Source: Argopecten irradians
Lineage: Eukaryota > Mollusca > Bivalvia > Pectinida > Pectinidae
Direction: 5' to 3'
Assembly: GCF_041381155.1 (NCBI RefSeq)
Contig: NC_091143.1
Location: 42,114,996-42,178,995, forward strand
Length of the DNA: 64,000 nucleotides
Each line of letters begins with the position of its first letter. The first letter of the stretch is position 1. The notes beneath the pieces are model-generated. The model did not search any database. It had not been told where the DNA came from and saw only the letters and a program-made list of their open reading frames with translations. A program made the translations under genes and the position numbers. This document shows, piece after piece, positions 21,801 through 35,760 of the stretch.

Positions 21801-24800
21801 ATATATTTGGTACAACATCCCCATCTTTTCCTACATCTACATTCTGCAGTGCCTCTATATATTTGGTACATAATCCCCATCTTTTCCTACATCTACATTC
21901 TGCAGTGCCTCTATATATTTGGTACAACATCCCCATTTTTTCCTACATCTACATTCTGCAGTGCCTCTATATATTTGGTACAACATCCCCATTCTTGCCT
22001 TTTATCTACATTTTTGGCCCTTATACATTTGGTACATAATCCCATCTTTTCCTTCTACATTCTGCCTCTATATATTTGGTACAACATCCCCACATTTTGT
22101 CCTTACATCTACATTCTGCAGTGCCTCTATATATTTGGTACAACATCCACATTTTGTCATACATCTACATTCTGCAGTGCCTCTATATATTTGGTACAAA
22201 ATCCCCATTTTTTAATATATCTACATTCTGCAGTGCCTCTATATATTTGGTACAACATCCACATTTTGTCCTACATCTACATTCTGCAGTGCCTCTATAT
22301 ATTTGGTACAACATCCCCATTTTTCCTATATCTACATTCTGCAGTGCCTCTATATATTTGGTACAACATCCCCATCTTTTCCTACATCTACATTCTGCAG
22401 TGCCTCTATATATTTGGTACAACATCCACATTTTTTCCTACATCTACATTCTGCAGTGCCTCTATATATTTGGTACAACATCCACATTTTGTCCTACATC
22501 TACATTCTGCAGTGCCTCTATATATTTGGTACAACATCCACATTTTGTCCTACATCTACATTCTGCAGTGCCTCTATATATTTGGTACAACATCCACATT
22601 TTTTCCTACATCTACATTCTGCAGTGCCTCTTTATATTTGGTACATAATCACCATCTTTTCCTACATCTACATTCTGCAGTGCCTCTCTATATTTGGTAC
22701 ATAATCACCATCTTTTCCTACATCTACATTCTGCAGTGCCTCTATATATTTGGTACATAATCACCATCTTTTCCTACATCTACATTCTGCAGTGCCTCTA
22801 TATATTTGGTACATAATCCCCATCTTTTCCTACATCTACATTCTGCAGTGCCTCTATATATTTGGTACATAATCCCCATCTTTTCCTACATCTACATTCT
22901 GCAGTGCCTCTATATATTTGGTACAACATCCCCATCTTTTCCTACATCTACATTCTGCAGTGCCTCTATATATTTGGTACATAATCACCATCTTTTCCTA
23001 CATCTACATTCTGCAGTGCCTTCTATATTTGGTACATAATCCCATCTTTTCCTACATCTACATTCTGCAGTGCCTCTATATATTTGTACATAATCCCATT
23101 TTCCTACATCTACATTCTGCAGTGCCTCTCTATATTTGGTACATAATCACCCATCTTTTCCTACATCTACATTCTGCAGTGCCTCTTATATTTGGTACAT
23201 AATCCACATCTTTTCCTACATCTACATTCTGCAGTGCCTCTATATATTTGGTTACATAATCCCCATCTTTTCCTACATCTACATTCTGCAGTGCCTCTAT
23301 ATATTTGGTACATAATCCCCATCTTTTCCTACATCTACATTCTGCAGTGCCTCTATATATTTGGTACATACATCCACATCTTTTCCTACATCTACATTCT
23401 GCAGTGCCTCTATATATTTGGTACAACATCCACATTTTGTCCTACATCTACATTCTGCAGTGCCTCTATATATTTGGTACAACATCCCCATTTTGTCCTA
23501 CATCTACATTCTGCAGTGCCTCTTGTATATTTGGTACAACATCCACATTTTGTCCTACATCTATATTCTGCAGTGCCTCTATGTATTTGGTACAACATCC
23601 ACATTTTGTCATACATCTACATTCTGCAGTGCCTCTATATATTTGGTACAAAATCCCCATTTTGTCATACATCTACATTCTGCAGTGCCTCTATATATTT
23701 GGTACAACATCCCACATTTTTGTCATACATCTACATTCTGCAGTGCCTCTATATATTTGGTACAAAATCCCCATCTTTTCCTACATCTACATTCTGCAGT
23801 GCCTCTATATATTTGGTACAACATCCACATTTTGTCCTACATCTACATTCTGCAGTGCCTCTATATATTTGGTACAAAATCCACATTTTTAATACATCTA
23901 CATTCTGCAGTGCCTCTATATATTTGGTACAAATCCCCATTTTTCCTACATCTACATTCTGCAGTGCCTCTATATATTTGGTACAACATCCCCATTTTGT
24001 CCTACATCTACATTCTGCAGTGCCTCTATATATTTGGTACAACATCCCCATTTTGTCCTACATCTACATTCTGCAGTGCCTCTATATATTTGGTACAACA
24101 TCCACATTTTGTCCTACATCTACATTCTGCAGTGCCTCTATATATATTTGGTACAACATCCACATTTTGTCCTACATCTACATTCTGCAGTGCCTCTATA
24201 TATTTGGTACAACATCCACATTTTGTCCTACATCTACATTCTGCAGTGCCTCTATATATTTGGTACAACATCCACATTTTGTCCTACATCTACATTCTGC
24301 AGTGCCTCTATATATTTGGTACAACATCCACATTTTGTCCTACATCTACATTCTGCAGTGCCTCTATATATTTGGTACAACATCCACATTTTGTCCTACA
24401 TCTACATTCTGCAGTGCCTCTATATATTTGGTACAACATCCACATTTTGTCCTACATCTACATTCTGCAGTGCCTTTATATATTTGGTACAACATCCACA
24501 TTTTGTCCTACATCTACATTCTGCAGTGCCTTTATATATTTGGTACAACATCCACATTTTGTCCTACATCTACATTCTGCAGTGCCTCTATATATTTGGT
24601 ACAACATCCACATTTTATCCTACATCTACATTTTGCAGTGCCTCTATATATTTGGTACAAAATCCCCATTTTGTCCTACATCTACATTCTGCAGTGCCTC
24701 TATATATTTGGTACAACATCCACATTTTGTCCTACATCTACATTCTGCAGTGCCTCTATATATTTGGTACAACATCCACATTTTGTCCTACATCTATATT

Positions 24801-26236
24801 CTGCAGTGCCTCTATATATTTGGTACAACATCCACATTTTGTCCTACATCTACATTCTGCAGTGCCTCTATATATTTGGTACAACATCCACATTTTGTCC
24901 TACATCTACATTCTGCAGTGCCTCTCTATATATTTGGTACAACATCCACATTTTGTCCTACATCTACATTCTGCAGTGCCTCTATATATTTGGTACAACA
25001 TCCCCATTTTTTCCTACATCTACATTCTGCAGTGCCTCTATATATTTGGTACATAATCCCCATCTTTTCCTACATCTACATTCTGCAGTGCCTCTATATA
25101 TTTGGTACAACATCCACATTTTGTCCTACATCTACATTCTGCAGTGCCTCTATATATTTGGTACAACATCCACATTTTGTCCTATATCTACATTCTGCAG
25201 TGCCTCTATATATTTGGTACAACATCCACATTTTGTCCTACATCTACATTCTGCAGTGCCTCTATATATTTGGTACAACATCCACATTTTTGTCCTACAT
25301 CTACATTCTGCAGTGCCTTTATATATTTGGTACAACATCCACATTTTGTCCTACATCTACATTCTGCAGTGCCTCTATATATTTGGTACAACATCCACAT
25401 TTTGTCCTACATCTACATTCTGCAGTGCCTCTATATATTTGGTACAACATCCACATTTTGTCCTACATCTACATTCTGCAGTGCCTTTATATATTTGGTA
25501 CAACATCCACATTTTGTCCTACATCTACATTCTGCAGTGCCTCTATATATTTGGTACAACATCCACATTTTGTCCTATATCTACATTCTGCAGTGCCTCT
25601 ATATATTTGGTACAACATCCACATTTTGTCCTACATCTACATTCTGCAGTGCCTCTATATATTTGGTACAACATCCACATTTTGTCCTACATCTACATTC
25701 TGCAGTGACTCTATATATTTGGTACAACATCCACATTTTGTCCTACATCTACATTCTGCAGTGCCTCTATATATTTGGTACAACATCCACATTTTGTCCT
25801 ACATCTACATTCTGCAGTGCCTCTATATATTTGGTACAACATCCACATTTTGTCCTATATCTATATTCTGCTGTTTATATTTGTGTACACACCACATTTG
25901 TCCTATACTATATTTGCAGTGCCTCTATATATTTGGTACAACATCCACATTTTGTCCTATATCTATATTCTGCAGTGCCTCTATATATTTGGTACAACAT
26001 CCACATTTTGTCCTACATCTACATTCTGCAGTGCCTCTATATATTTGGTACAACATCCACATTTTGTCCTACATCTACATTTTGCTGTGCCTCTATATAT
26101 TTGGTACAACATCCACATTTTGTCCTACATCTACATTTTGCTGTGCCTCTATATATTTGGTACAACATCCACATTTTGTCCTACATCTACATTTTGCTGT
26201 GCCGCTATATATTTTGTCTTACATCCCCATCCTCCA
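18890..26236. repeat. 56-bp minisatellite, about 130 units
   Basis: Each unit holds CTACATCTACATTCTGCAGT, then GCCTCTATATATTTGGTACA and a 16-bp variable part. Most units carry one PstI site (CTGCAG). Two main unit types exist: ATAATCCCCATCTTTTC dominates 18950-21240 and 22630-23380, and ACATCCACATTTTGTC dominates 23400-26200. A small subtype with TATATTTAATAC sits at 19020-19210, and the last units change TGCAGTG to TGCTGTG. Because 56 is not a multiple of 3 and units rarely contain stops, long frames cycle through all phases. The regions 21240-21480 and 21660-22080 have many indels. Confidence 0.97.
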
Positions 26237-26289
26237 TCTTTACGTACTTAAGCAACAGACCTGTTGTTAGGGATTATGATCAATAATAA

Positions 26290-26900
26290 AGAAATAACAG
26301 CTGTTCAGAGTTACAATAGTGCTGTTGATATTTATGATTTAAAAGTCGTGATGTTTCTTTAATTTCCAATTTGCAATTCCTTTGTCTAATATATCTAATT
26401 TTTATGCTTACATTGTATTCGAATTGATTTTCAGTAAATTTTTTTATATAGAAATGCAAGTATGATTTGTTAAATCTGTGGGATGTTGCAATTGTTTTGT
26501 GATGAGCCTCTGGGGCCCCAACCCCGAGGGTCCAATTTGCTGGGAACATTAAAAGATTGAAAAGAGGATTCCGCAATTTCACCAATGCAGTTATTTAGCA
26601 TGATTTTAAATATTTTAAACATAAACTAATCATATGCTTGTAGTTTTGAACAAGTGACAAATAAATGACTTTGACATAAAATCGACCAAATTCTCATGTT
26701 AAGTATTACTTCATATAAACTAATCTGATTAAAATGAAATTTTTATTTTCATTTCGTTCAATGGTTAATGTCACGTTCTGGTGACCTTTCAAATTGGCCA
26801 GTCAAATTACTACGTCCGACTTCTTTGACGGTAAACTTGGAGAGACTTTAAAGTTTGTAGTGTGGTCAGAATCACATCTCAATATGTAGGATTTCATTTA
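26290..26900 (+). repeat. Old diverged copy of the tRNA-array monomer
   Basis: The segment around 26340-26550 matches the insertion in the split tRNA-Glu (ATATCTAATTTTTA, then GGGGCCCCAACCCCGAGGGT, then TTTGCTGG and TTAAAAGATT). It is followed by AGGATTCCGC and a remnant of the tRNA-Glu 3' half (26565-26590). At 26770-26830 the block CTGGTGACCTTTCAAATTGG matches the long-monomer segment at 10709. No MITE and no tRNA-Leu are seen. It carries features of both monomers and is far more diverged than the array. Confidence 0.7.
26563..26590 (+). pseudogene. Remnant of tRNA-Glu 3' half
   Basis: AGGATTCCGCAATTTCACC aligns with the junction and anticodon region of the split tRNA-Glu. Only a short fossil remains. 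It is useful because it repeats the exact 10-bp motif AGGATTCCGC found at the left side of the insertion. Confidence 0.4.
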
Positions 26901-27090
26901 CTATCCCTAATAGTTCTGTTTCAAATCATTTCGCAGACAAGCAGATTATAAGAGGAATGCAATGAATACATGTTAATGATAATATTGGTGAAACGATATG
27001 GAACTTTGTATTAGGAAAAAGGTACTATATTTAAAATTATGTGTTTTAGTAAAAACAGAGCTCCAAAATGTTTGTGTGCAAACTTAAACC

Positions 27091-29649
27091 GGACAGATGT
27101 ATACTTATACTATTGTCGGACAGATGTATACTTATACTATTGTCGGACAGATGTATATTTATACTATTGTCGGACAGATGTATATTTATACTATTGTCGG
27201 ACAGATGTATATTTATACTATTGTCGGACAGATGTATATTTATACTATTGTCGGACAGATGTATATTTATACTATTGTCGGACAGATGTATATTTATACT
27301 ATTGTCGGACAGATGTATATTTATACTATTGTCGGACAGATGTATATTTATACTATTGTCGTACAAATGTATATTTATACTATTGTCGGACAGATGTATA
27401 TTTATACTATTGTCGGACAGATGTGTATATTTATACTATTGTCGGACAGATGTATATTTATACTATTGTCGGACAGATGTGTATATTTATACTATTGTCG
27501 GACAGATGTGTATATTTATACTATTGTCGGACAGATGTATATTTATACTATTGTCGGACAGATGTATATTTATACTATTGTCGGACAGATGTATATTTAT
27601 ACTATTGTCGGACAGATGTATATTATACTATTGTCGTACAAATTGTATTTATACTATTGTCGGACAGATGTATATTTATACTATTGTCGGACAGATGTAT
27701 ATTTATACTATTGTCGGACAGATGTATATTTATACTATTGTCGGACAGATGTATATTTATACTATTGTCGTACAAATGTATATTTATACTATTGTCGGAC
27801 AGATGTATATTTATACTATTGTCGGACAGATGTATATTTATACTATTGTCGTACAAATGTATATTTATACTATTGTCGTACAGATGTATATTTATACTAT
27901 TGTCGGACAGATGTATATTTATACTATTGTCGGACAGATGTATATTTATACTATTGTCGGACAAATGTATATTTATACTATTGTCGGACAGATGTATATT
28001 TATACTATTGTCGGACAGATGTATATTTATACTATTGTCGGACAGATGTATATTTATACTATTGTCGGACAGATGTATATTTATACTATTGTCGGACAGA
28101 TGTATATTTATACTATTGTCGGACAGATGTATATTTATACTATTGTCGGACAGATGTATATTTATACTATTGTCGGACAGATGTATATTTATACTATTGT
28201 CGGACAGATGTATATTTATACTATTGTCGGACAGATGTATATTTATACTATTGTCGGACAGATGTATATTTATACTATTGTCGGACAGATGTATATTTAT
28301 ACTATTGTCGGACAGATGTATATTTATACTATTGTCGGACAGATGTATATTTATACTATTGTCGGACAGATGTATATTTATACTATTGTCGGACAGATGT
28401 ATATTTATACTATTGTCGGACAGATGTGTATATTTATACTATTGTCGGACAGATGTATATTTATACTATTGTCGGACAGATGTATATTTATACTATTGTC
28501 GGACAGATGTATATTTATACTATTGTCGGACAGATGTATATTTATACTATTGTCGGACAGATGTGTATATTTATACTATTGTCGGACAGATGTATATTTA
28601 TACTATTGTCGGACAGATGTATATTTATACTATTGTCGGACAGATGTATATTTATACTATTGTCGGACAGATGTATATTTATACTATTGTCGGACAGATG
28701 TATATTTATAATATTGTCGGACAGATGTATATTTATAATATTGTCGGACAGATGTATATTTATACTATTGTCGTACAAATGTATATTTATACTATTGTCG
28801 TACAAATGTATATTTATACTATTGTCGTACAAATGTATATTTATAATATTGTCGGACAGATGTATATCTATAATATTGTCGTACAAATGTATATTTATAC
28901 TATTGTCGTACAAATGTATATTTATACTATTGTCGGACAGATGTGTATATTTATACTATTGTCGGACAGCTGTATATTTATAATATTGTCGGACAGATGT
29001 ATATTTATACTATTGTCGTACAAATGTATATTTATACTATTGTCGTACAAATGTATATTTATACTATTGTCGGACAGATGTATATTTATACTATTGTCGG
29101 ACAGATGTTGTATATTTATACTATTGTCGGAGAGATGTATATTTATACTATTGTCGGACAGATGTGTATATTTATACTATTGTCGGACAGATGTATATTT
29201 ATACTATTGTCGGACAGATGTATACTTATACTATTGTCGGACAGATGTATATTTATACTATTGTCGTACAAATGTATATATTTATACTATTGTCGGACAG
29301 ATGTATATTTATACTATTGTCGGACAGATGTATATTTATACTATTGTCGGACAGATGTATATTTATACTATTGTCGGACAGATGTATATTTATACTATTG
29401 TCGGACAGATGTATATTTATACTATTGTCGGACAGATGTATATTTATACTATTGTCGGACAGATGTATATTTATACTATTGTCGGACAGATGTATATTTA
29501 TACTATTGTCGGACAGATGTATATTTATACTATTGTCGGACAGATGTATATTTATACTATTGTCGGACAGATGTGTATATTTATACTATTGTCGGACAGA
29601 TGTATATTTATACTATTGTCGGACAGATGTGTATATTTATACTATTGTC
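27091..29649. repeat. 27-bp minisatellite, about 95 units
   Basis: The unit is GGACAGATGTATATTTATAC plus TATTGTC. Common variants are GTACAAATG for GGACAGATG, AATATTG for CTATTG, and a 2-bp longer TGTGTATAT form at about ten places. Long runs of identical units (27900-28420, 29290-29560) suggest recent expansion. The unit length is a multiple of 3 and stop-free, so a 902-codon frame crosses the array. It shifts reading phase at each 2-bp variant, which argues against protein coding. Confidence 0.97.
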
Positions 29650-32284
29650 GAATTACTAATATTCTCAATGACAAGGATTATAATTTTTTTATCTTGCCTT
29701 ACTTGCTATCAAAATTGTTATCTACAATGTACACGGTTTGTCTATAAAACAATAAGAACCGAAGTCATTTGATTGTACTTCAAACGCTTCTGTGGATCAT
29801 TTCATTATATTCTTATCCGTTTCTAGGAATCTACGTCCTGTTTGAGTCAGTCTATGATATGATGTGTTTGGCTGATCAATATTTATCGTTAAATGATTTA
29901 GGATATACACATTTGAGATGACAGTTTTTAAACCAAATGTTTCCCCATACAGAAAATTATCTGGCAACTGAAGTTCGACAACTCTGTCTTCTTTAACGCA
30001 ATTTACTTCAGTGAATAAACTCTATTCGGTTGTTACACAGTAAAAACGCATTTATCCGTAATTAAATCAACATGAACAGCTTAATGGTTAAACATACTTA
30101 GTCTAGTAAACGTAGTACTACCTTTATTTACAATACCTTACAATGTATACATACAATGGGAACACCTGTTGACCTGTTGAATACCCGTCCCTACGGTTAA
30201 TGCGTTTGTATACATTAACAAGGTTGACAAATTCAAGACAAACTTATTAAAATGAAATGTAATTCGATTGATCGGTGTATCGATTATCTATTTTTGGTAG
30301 TTCAGAGTGGTTTATTATCTTCTTTTGGAGAATAATTATTAAAGACATTGAAAATAATACATTAAAGAATAGGTAACCTGGTAATGTACATAAGTAACAC
30401 ATTGTTGTCATATTGTTTAATTTAACATTTGTCATTATATAATAAAATCGATCTTATAAATAGAAATACAGCCATGAAAATAAACCAAAAATGGTAACGA
30501 CCTGTTGATAATTGCGACACAGCCCTCCGGGATAAATATGTGTTGGTGCCTATAATGTAATCAATACTTGTTTACACAGTGTTATATCACTACAAAGCAC
30601 CAAGTAATGCATCAGTCCACAGTCTGTTCTCTTCAGCTTATCAGCTACCACTTTCAGACACAAAAACAAAAACAACTGAATCTTATATATAAAATAGTTT
30701 GGATATATTCTTTTTATTCAAATGATTTAGAAGTACAATTTAAAGATGTCACTATTTTTTATCCATAACGGTACTGTATGAACACAAATATTTGGAAACT
30801 GTTTTAATCGAAGTAGCAAATTTTCACAAGAGTTTGCAGAAAATTATTTGTTTTCGTAAAATTAAAGCCAAATGATGACATCAATGGTTACAATAAAAGT
30901 GTCAGACTACAAGACAATCTAAAATAGAATGCATGATTGTATTGATTTATGAAGAAAGTATTTTTCCAAACCAATACCCACCTCAAATATTGATTCAGAT
31001 ATATGTAACAAGAGGTCACTACACATAATATAATAGTAACTTGGTATGTACATTTCTATTAAATGTCTCGCCATTTCATTGCTGCATTCAAACAAATACT
31101 GGTATTCGTTTTCAACATCAGTAAAACACAGACAAGTTCTCTTTCAGTTTCAGGTAAGCTCATGCTTTAAGTTCTGAATTGTATGATGATTTTCCTATCT
31201 TTTAGCTTTACTTTCACAGATATTTTTCAAATACAAAATTACTTTTAAAAAAAGAATATATATGAGCTCTCGATGATTTCTCGATGTCACTAAACCATAT
31301 ATATGTAATTCAAACAAGTTCCTTTCAAAATATTTTCAACGTTATACATCCATTTGAATATTTAATATTATTATTTGTTTGCAAGTTTAATATCAACTTA
31401 TATATTGCTAGAAAGATTATCAGTAGTGATCAATTTGTGTCAGAACACAATTATTCTGTTTTAACCTCTATATAGTGAGGGAACCCCCCTGATTCACCAT
31501 ATACCATGTACATTTTCCTAATGATGTACATTGTAAAAATCGAGTCTACAGTGAACATCCGAAAATGAGGGGTAAAAAACAAATATTTCCAACTAAGATA
31601 TGTGCTTGAAACAATCAGATGACAGTCGAAGATAATCAATTACGCCAGTTTCATTACATGTGACTTTTCCAATAAATTTGTCTTTCCCAACCCGACCATT
31701 AGCAATGAATATAGTATTATTTTCGCAAAAATCTAGAAATTTATATAAAAAACGATTAATTCTTGCTTTACACTAATTTGTTCGCTTTGACATTTTTATT
31801 AAGTTTTTGTAGATCATAGAAGTATCTATAGAGTTCATCGTGGGACGATCCGATAACGTTTTTTTTTGTTTTTTTGTTTTTTGTTCTTGCTTTGACGGCA
31901 TTTGTTTATACAAACAACATATTACATTGACCTTATTAATAGAGGCATAAAAAATCGGTCAATGCAAACGTAATATGTAATATGATAACAAAGTACCATG
32001 CAGTACCATTTAGGCAGCTGGATATCATTTAGTAGAATTGGCATACAACTGCTTCTCGGCTGTTAACTTATATATGAACATGAAAAATGAAAATATTAAA
32101 CTGGGAGTGAAATATCTATAGAACAGTCGAATACCTTCTAAAATGAAATATATGTAACAAAGTTCTCTGATGTATTTAAAGTAAAAAGTAAAAATCTACA
32201 CACAGAACAGTAGCATTAATAGAGAAAAAACTAAAATGTAGGTAATTATGGATATCCACTCAGGTAATGATATTAGTAATATAT
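29650..32284. other. Unique AT-rich region without recognised genes
   Basis: Only short open frames (60-66 codons) occur, with no recognisable domains. A T-rich low-complexity run lies near 31858-31890. I see no RNA gene or clear inverted repeat. Confidence 0.6.
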
Positions 32285-32450
32285 TTGCGAACAAACGATC
32301 ATTGTCCCTTCCCTTTAATTCGATTGAAAGAACGAACAGATGAACGATCACGGGAACGAAAGAACGTAATCACTAAAAAGAAAGAAATCACTGGCGAACG
32401 AACAAACGAAAAACAGTAACGAACGATCGAAATAAAGAACGATCGGTCGA
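32285..32450. repeat. Degenerate GAAC/CGAT-rich low-complexity tract
   Basis: Repeated GAACGAAC, GAACGATC and AACGAAAGAACG words run without a clean period, just left of the 18-bp array. Probably a decayed short tandem repeat. Confidence 0.5.
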
Positions 32451-32528
32451 ATAAAATGATGATTATATATCCAGCTGTACATGGGTACCAAGTGGCCTTC
32501 TTTACGTCTGTTAATCTGTCTGTCGCAT

Positions 32529-34685
32529 TACCATCAGAACTCAATATGCAATCGGGATTCACAATACAATTATGATTTACAATACAATCGGGATTCACAT
32601 TACAGTCAGGACTCACAATACAATCAGGACTCACAACACAATCAGGATTCACAATACAATCAGGATTCACAATACAATCGGGACTCACAATACAATCAGG
32701 ATTCACAATCTAATCAGGATTCACAATACAATCAGGACTCACAATACCATCAGGACTCACAACACAATCAGGATTCACAATACAATCAGGACTCACAATA
32801 CGATAGGACTCACATTACAATCACGACTCACAATACAATGAGGATTCACAATACAATCACGACTCACAATACAATCACGACTCACAATACAATCAGGACT
32901 CATAGTACCATTAGGACTCACAATACAATCAGGACTCACAATACAATCAGGACTCACAATACAATCAGAACTCACAATACAATCAGGACTCACAATATAA
33001 TCAGGACTCACAATACAATCAGGTTTCACAATACAATCAGGATTCACAATGCAATCAGAACTCACAATACAATCAGGATTCACAATACAATCAGAACTCA
33101 CAATACAATCAGAACTCACAGTACCATTATGACTCACAATACAATCACGACTCACAATACAATCAGGATTCACAATACCATCAGGACTCACAATACAATC
33201 AGGATTCACTATACAATCAGAACTCACAATACAATCAGGACTCACAATACAATCAGAACTCACAATACAATCAGGTTTCACAATACAATCAGGTTTCACA
33301 ATACAATCAGGATTCACAATACAATCAGGATTCACAATACAATCGGGACTCACAATACAATCAGGATTCGCAATCCAATCAGGATTCACAATATAATCAG
33401 GACTCACAATACCATCAGGACTCACAACACAATCAGGATTCACAATACAATCAGGACTCACAATACGATAGGACTCACATTACAATCACGACTCACAATA
33501 CCATGAGGATTCACAATACAATCAGGACTCACAATACAATCACGACTCACAATACAATCACGACTCACAATACAATAAGGACTCATAGTACCATTAGGAC
33601 TCACAATACAATCAGGACTCACAATACAATCAGGACTCACAATACAATCAAAACTCACAATACAATCAGGACTCACAATACAATCAGGACTCACAATACA
33701 ATCAGGACTCACAATACAATCAGGACTCACAATACAATCAGATTTCACAATACAATCAGGACTCACAATACAATCAGAACTCACTATACAATCAGGACTC
33801 ACAATACAATCGGGATTCACAATACAATCAGGACTCACAATACAATCAGGACTCACAATACAATCAGGACTCACAATACAATCAGGACTCACAATACAAT
33901 CAGGACTCACAATACAATCAGGACTCACAATACAATCAGGTTTCACAATACAATCAGGATTCACAATACAATCAGAACTCACAATACAATCAGGATTCAC
34001 AATACAATCAGAACTCACAATACAATCAGAACTCACAATACAATCAGGACTCACAATACAATCAGGACTCACAATACAAATCAGGACTCACAATACAATC
34101 AGGTTTCACAATACAATCAGGATTCACAATACAATCAGGACTCACAATACAATCAGGACTCACAATACAATCAGAACTCACAATACAATCAGGATTCACA
34201 ATACAATCAGAACTCACAATACAATCAGAGCTCACAATACAATCAGGACTCACAATACAATCAGGACTCACAATACAATCAGGACTTACAATACAATCAG
34301 GACTCACAATACAAACAGGACTCACAATACAATCAGGTTTCACAATACAATCAGGATTCACAATACAATCAGAACTCACAATACAATCAGAATTCACAAT
34401 ACAATCAGAAATCACAATACAATCAGAACTCACAATACAATCAGGAGTCACAATACAATCAGGTTTCACAATACAATCAGGACTCACAATACAATCAGGA
34501 TTCACAATACAATCAGGACTCACAATACAATTAGAACTCACAATACAATCAGGACTCACAATATAATCAGGTTTCACAACACAATCAGGACTCACAATTC
34601 AATCGGGATTCACAATACAATCAGGACTCACAATACAATTAGGACTCACAATACAATCAAGACTCCTCACAGTACAGTCAGAACT
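32529..34685. repeat. 18-bp minisatellite, about 120 units, with 665-bp higher-order duplication
   Basis: The unit is CACAATACAATCAGGACT with variants GGATTC, GAACTC, GGTTTC and CACGACTC. A rare word CACAATACGATAGGACTC, shortened by one base, occurs at 32797 and 33462 with the same neighbours on both sides (CACAACACAATCAGG before, CATAGTACCATTAGG after). This shows a 665-bp block duplicated as a unit, with one extra 18-mer gained in the second copy. Stop-free frames exist on both strands (SPDCIV and IRTHNT repeats) because 18 is a multiple of 3. Confidence 0.97.
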
Positions 34686-35760
34686 AATATTTATGTTATA
34701 CTGGTTTTTTCAGCGATATCTGGTTCTATTAAAATATTTAAGTATTGATGTCACTATTTTCCATTTTTATTCTTACAAAAGTTTGCAAACAAAATCTTTT
34801 TCATAACCCGATAAAATAAAAAATAAGAGTTACTTCATCAATGCTTATCATTAATTTTTATTATGCTTACTATTAATTTTTGATACAATAAAGGGATTTT
34901 CCCAAAATCAATACGCAACGTCAATATCTCTATTGTGACGTCACGATAACGTTGGGATTTCACGCCATTTTCGGATTTTTTTTCTTAGTGGTATGTAAAA
35001 AAGTATTGGCCAATCAGAAAGTCAGATTTGGTATGAAAACACAGACAATTTGAGTATTGTTGTTTATTATTTTTATTTTACCATATATTTCCATGGTTAA
35101 TTTCTTTCTCATAACATGGTCCTATCAAAAGTTTCCGTGTAAATCTAGGACCAACAGACCCTTCATTTTCTAAGTACCAATGTAAACATATTTTGATGTT
35201 CACCTTATTTCTTTTTCATTTTTATCATATCTATAATAAAGCCTCTATATTATAAGTTTCAAATAGTCCTTTAAATATTTACCCGAGAAATACCTGTGTA
35301 GATGTTCAAATACATTACAGACATCAGAATTTATTACAGGGAAATACCTTACAATAAAGGAAAGATTGCCTGTGACCCTATTCTACCCGTAAAAGATGGC
35401 ATTATTGTATTTTCCCACCTACGTCCTGATAACTATCTTCAAGCATATGAAGCGTGAAATTCCCTATAATCATATAGGTAGTTGGTGTACTTTAAGGATG
35501 ATTGGGAAGCTACTTACTTTCTCTATAAAGTAGTGATGAGTGTTGGGTTGTAAGATGTGCTGGAATTTTATTGGAACGAACATACGTACATATTGTGTAC
35601 CAATTTCATATAAGTTTATTGTTTTAAGCTGACCCTAATTATTTTCAGCATCATTACCAACGTTAAAATTATTAAACTATAACGTTAACATTAAACGAAT
35701 CACATGCAGACTTAATGATAACATTTTATATACTGACCTGGAACGCAGAGGATTCGCACT
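34686..35760. other. Unique region between minisatellites
   Basis: No gene is recognised. A palindromic TGACGTCA (CRE-like) lies at 34936-34943. Confidence 0.5.

Noticed and set aside
23361-26270. Open frames of 394-969 codons in the 56-bp array
   Set aside because: A 56-bp stop-poor unit read through three phases gives the same peptide mixture in every frame; no start context, signal or domain is seen.
27039-29747. 902-codon open frame across the 27-bp array
   Set aside because: The unit is stop-free with a period that is a multiple of 3, and frames are open in several phases and on the minus strand. The 2-bp unit variants switch phase, so there is no coding constraint.
32299-34595. SPDCIV and IRTHNT repeat proteins in the 18-bp array
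   Set aside because: Sense and antisense frames are equally open, and synonymous and non-synonymous changes show no bias I can see.
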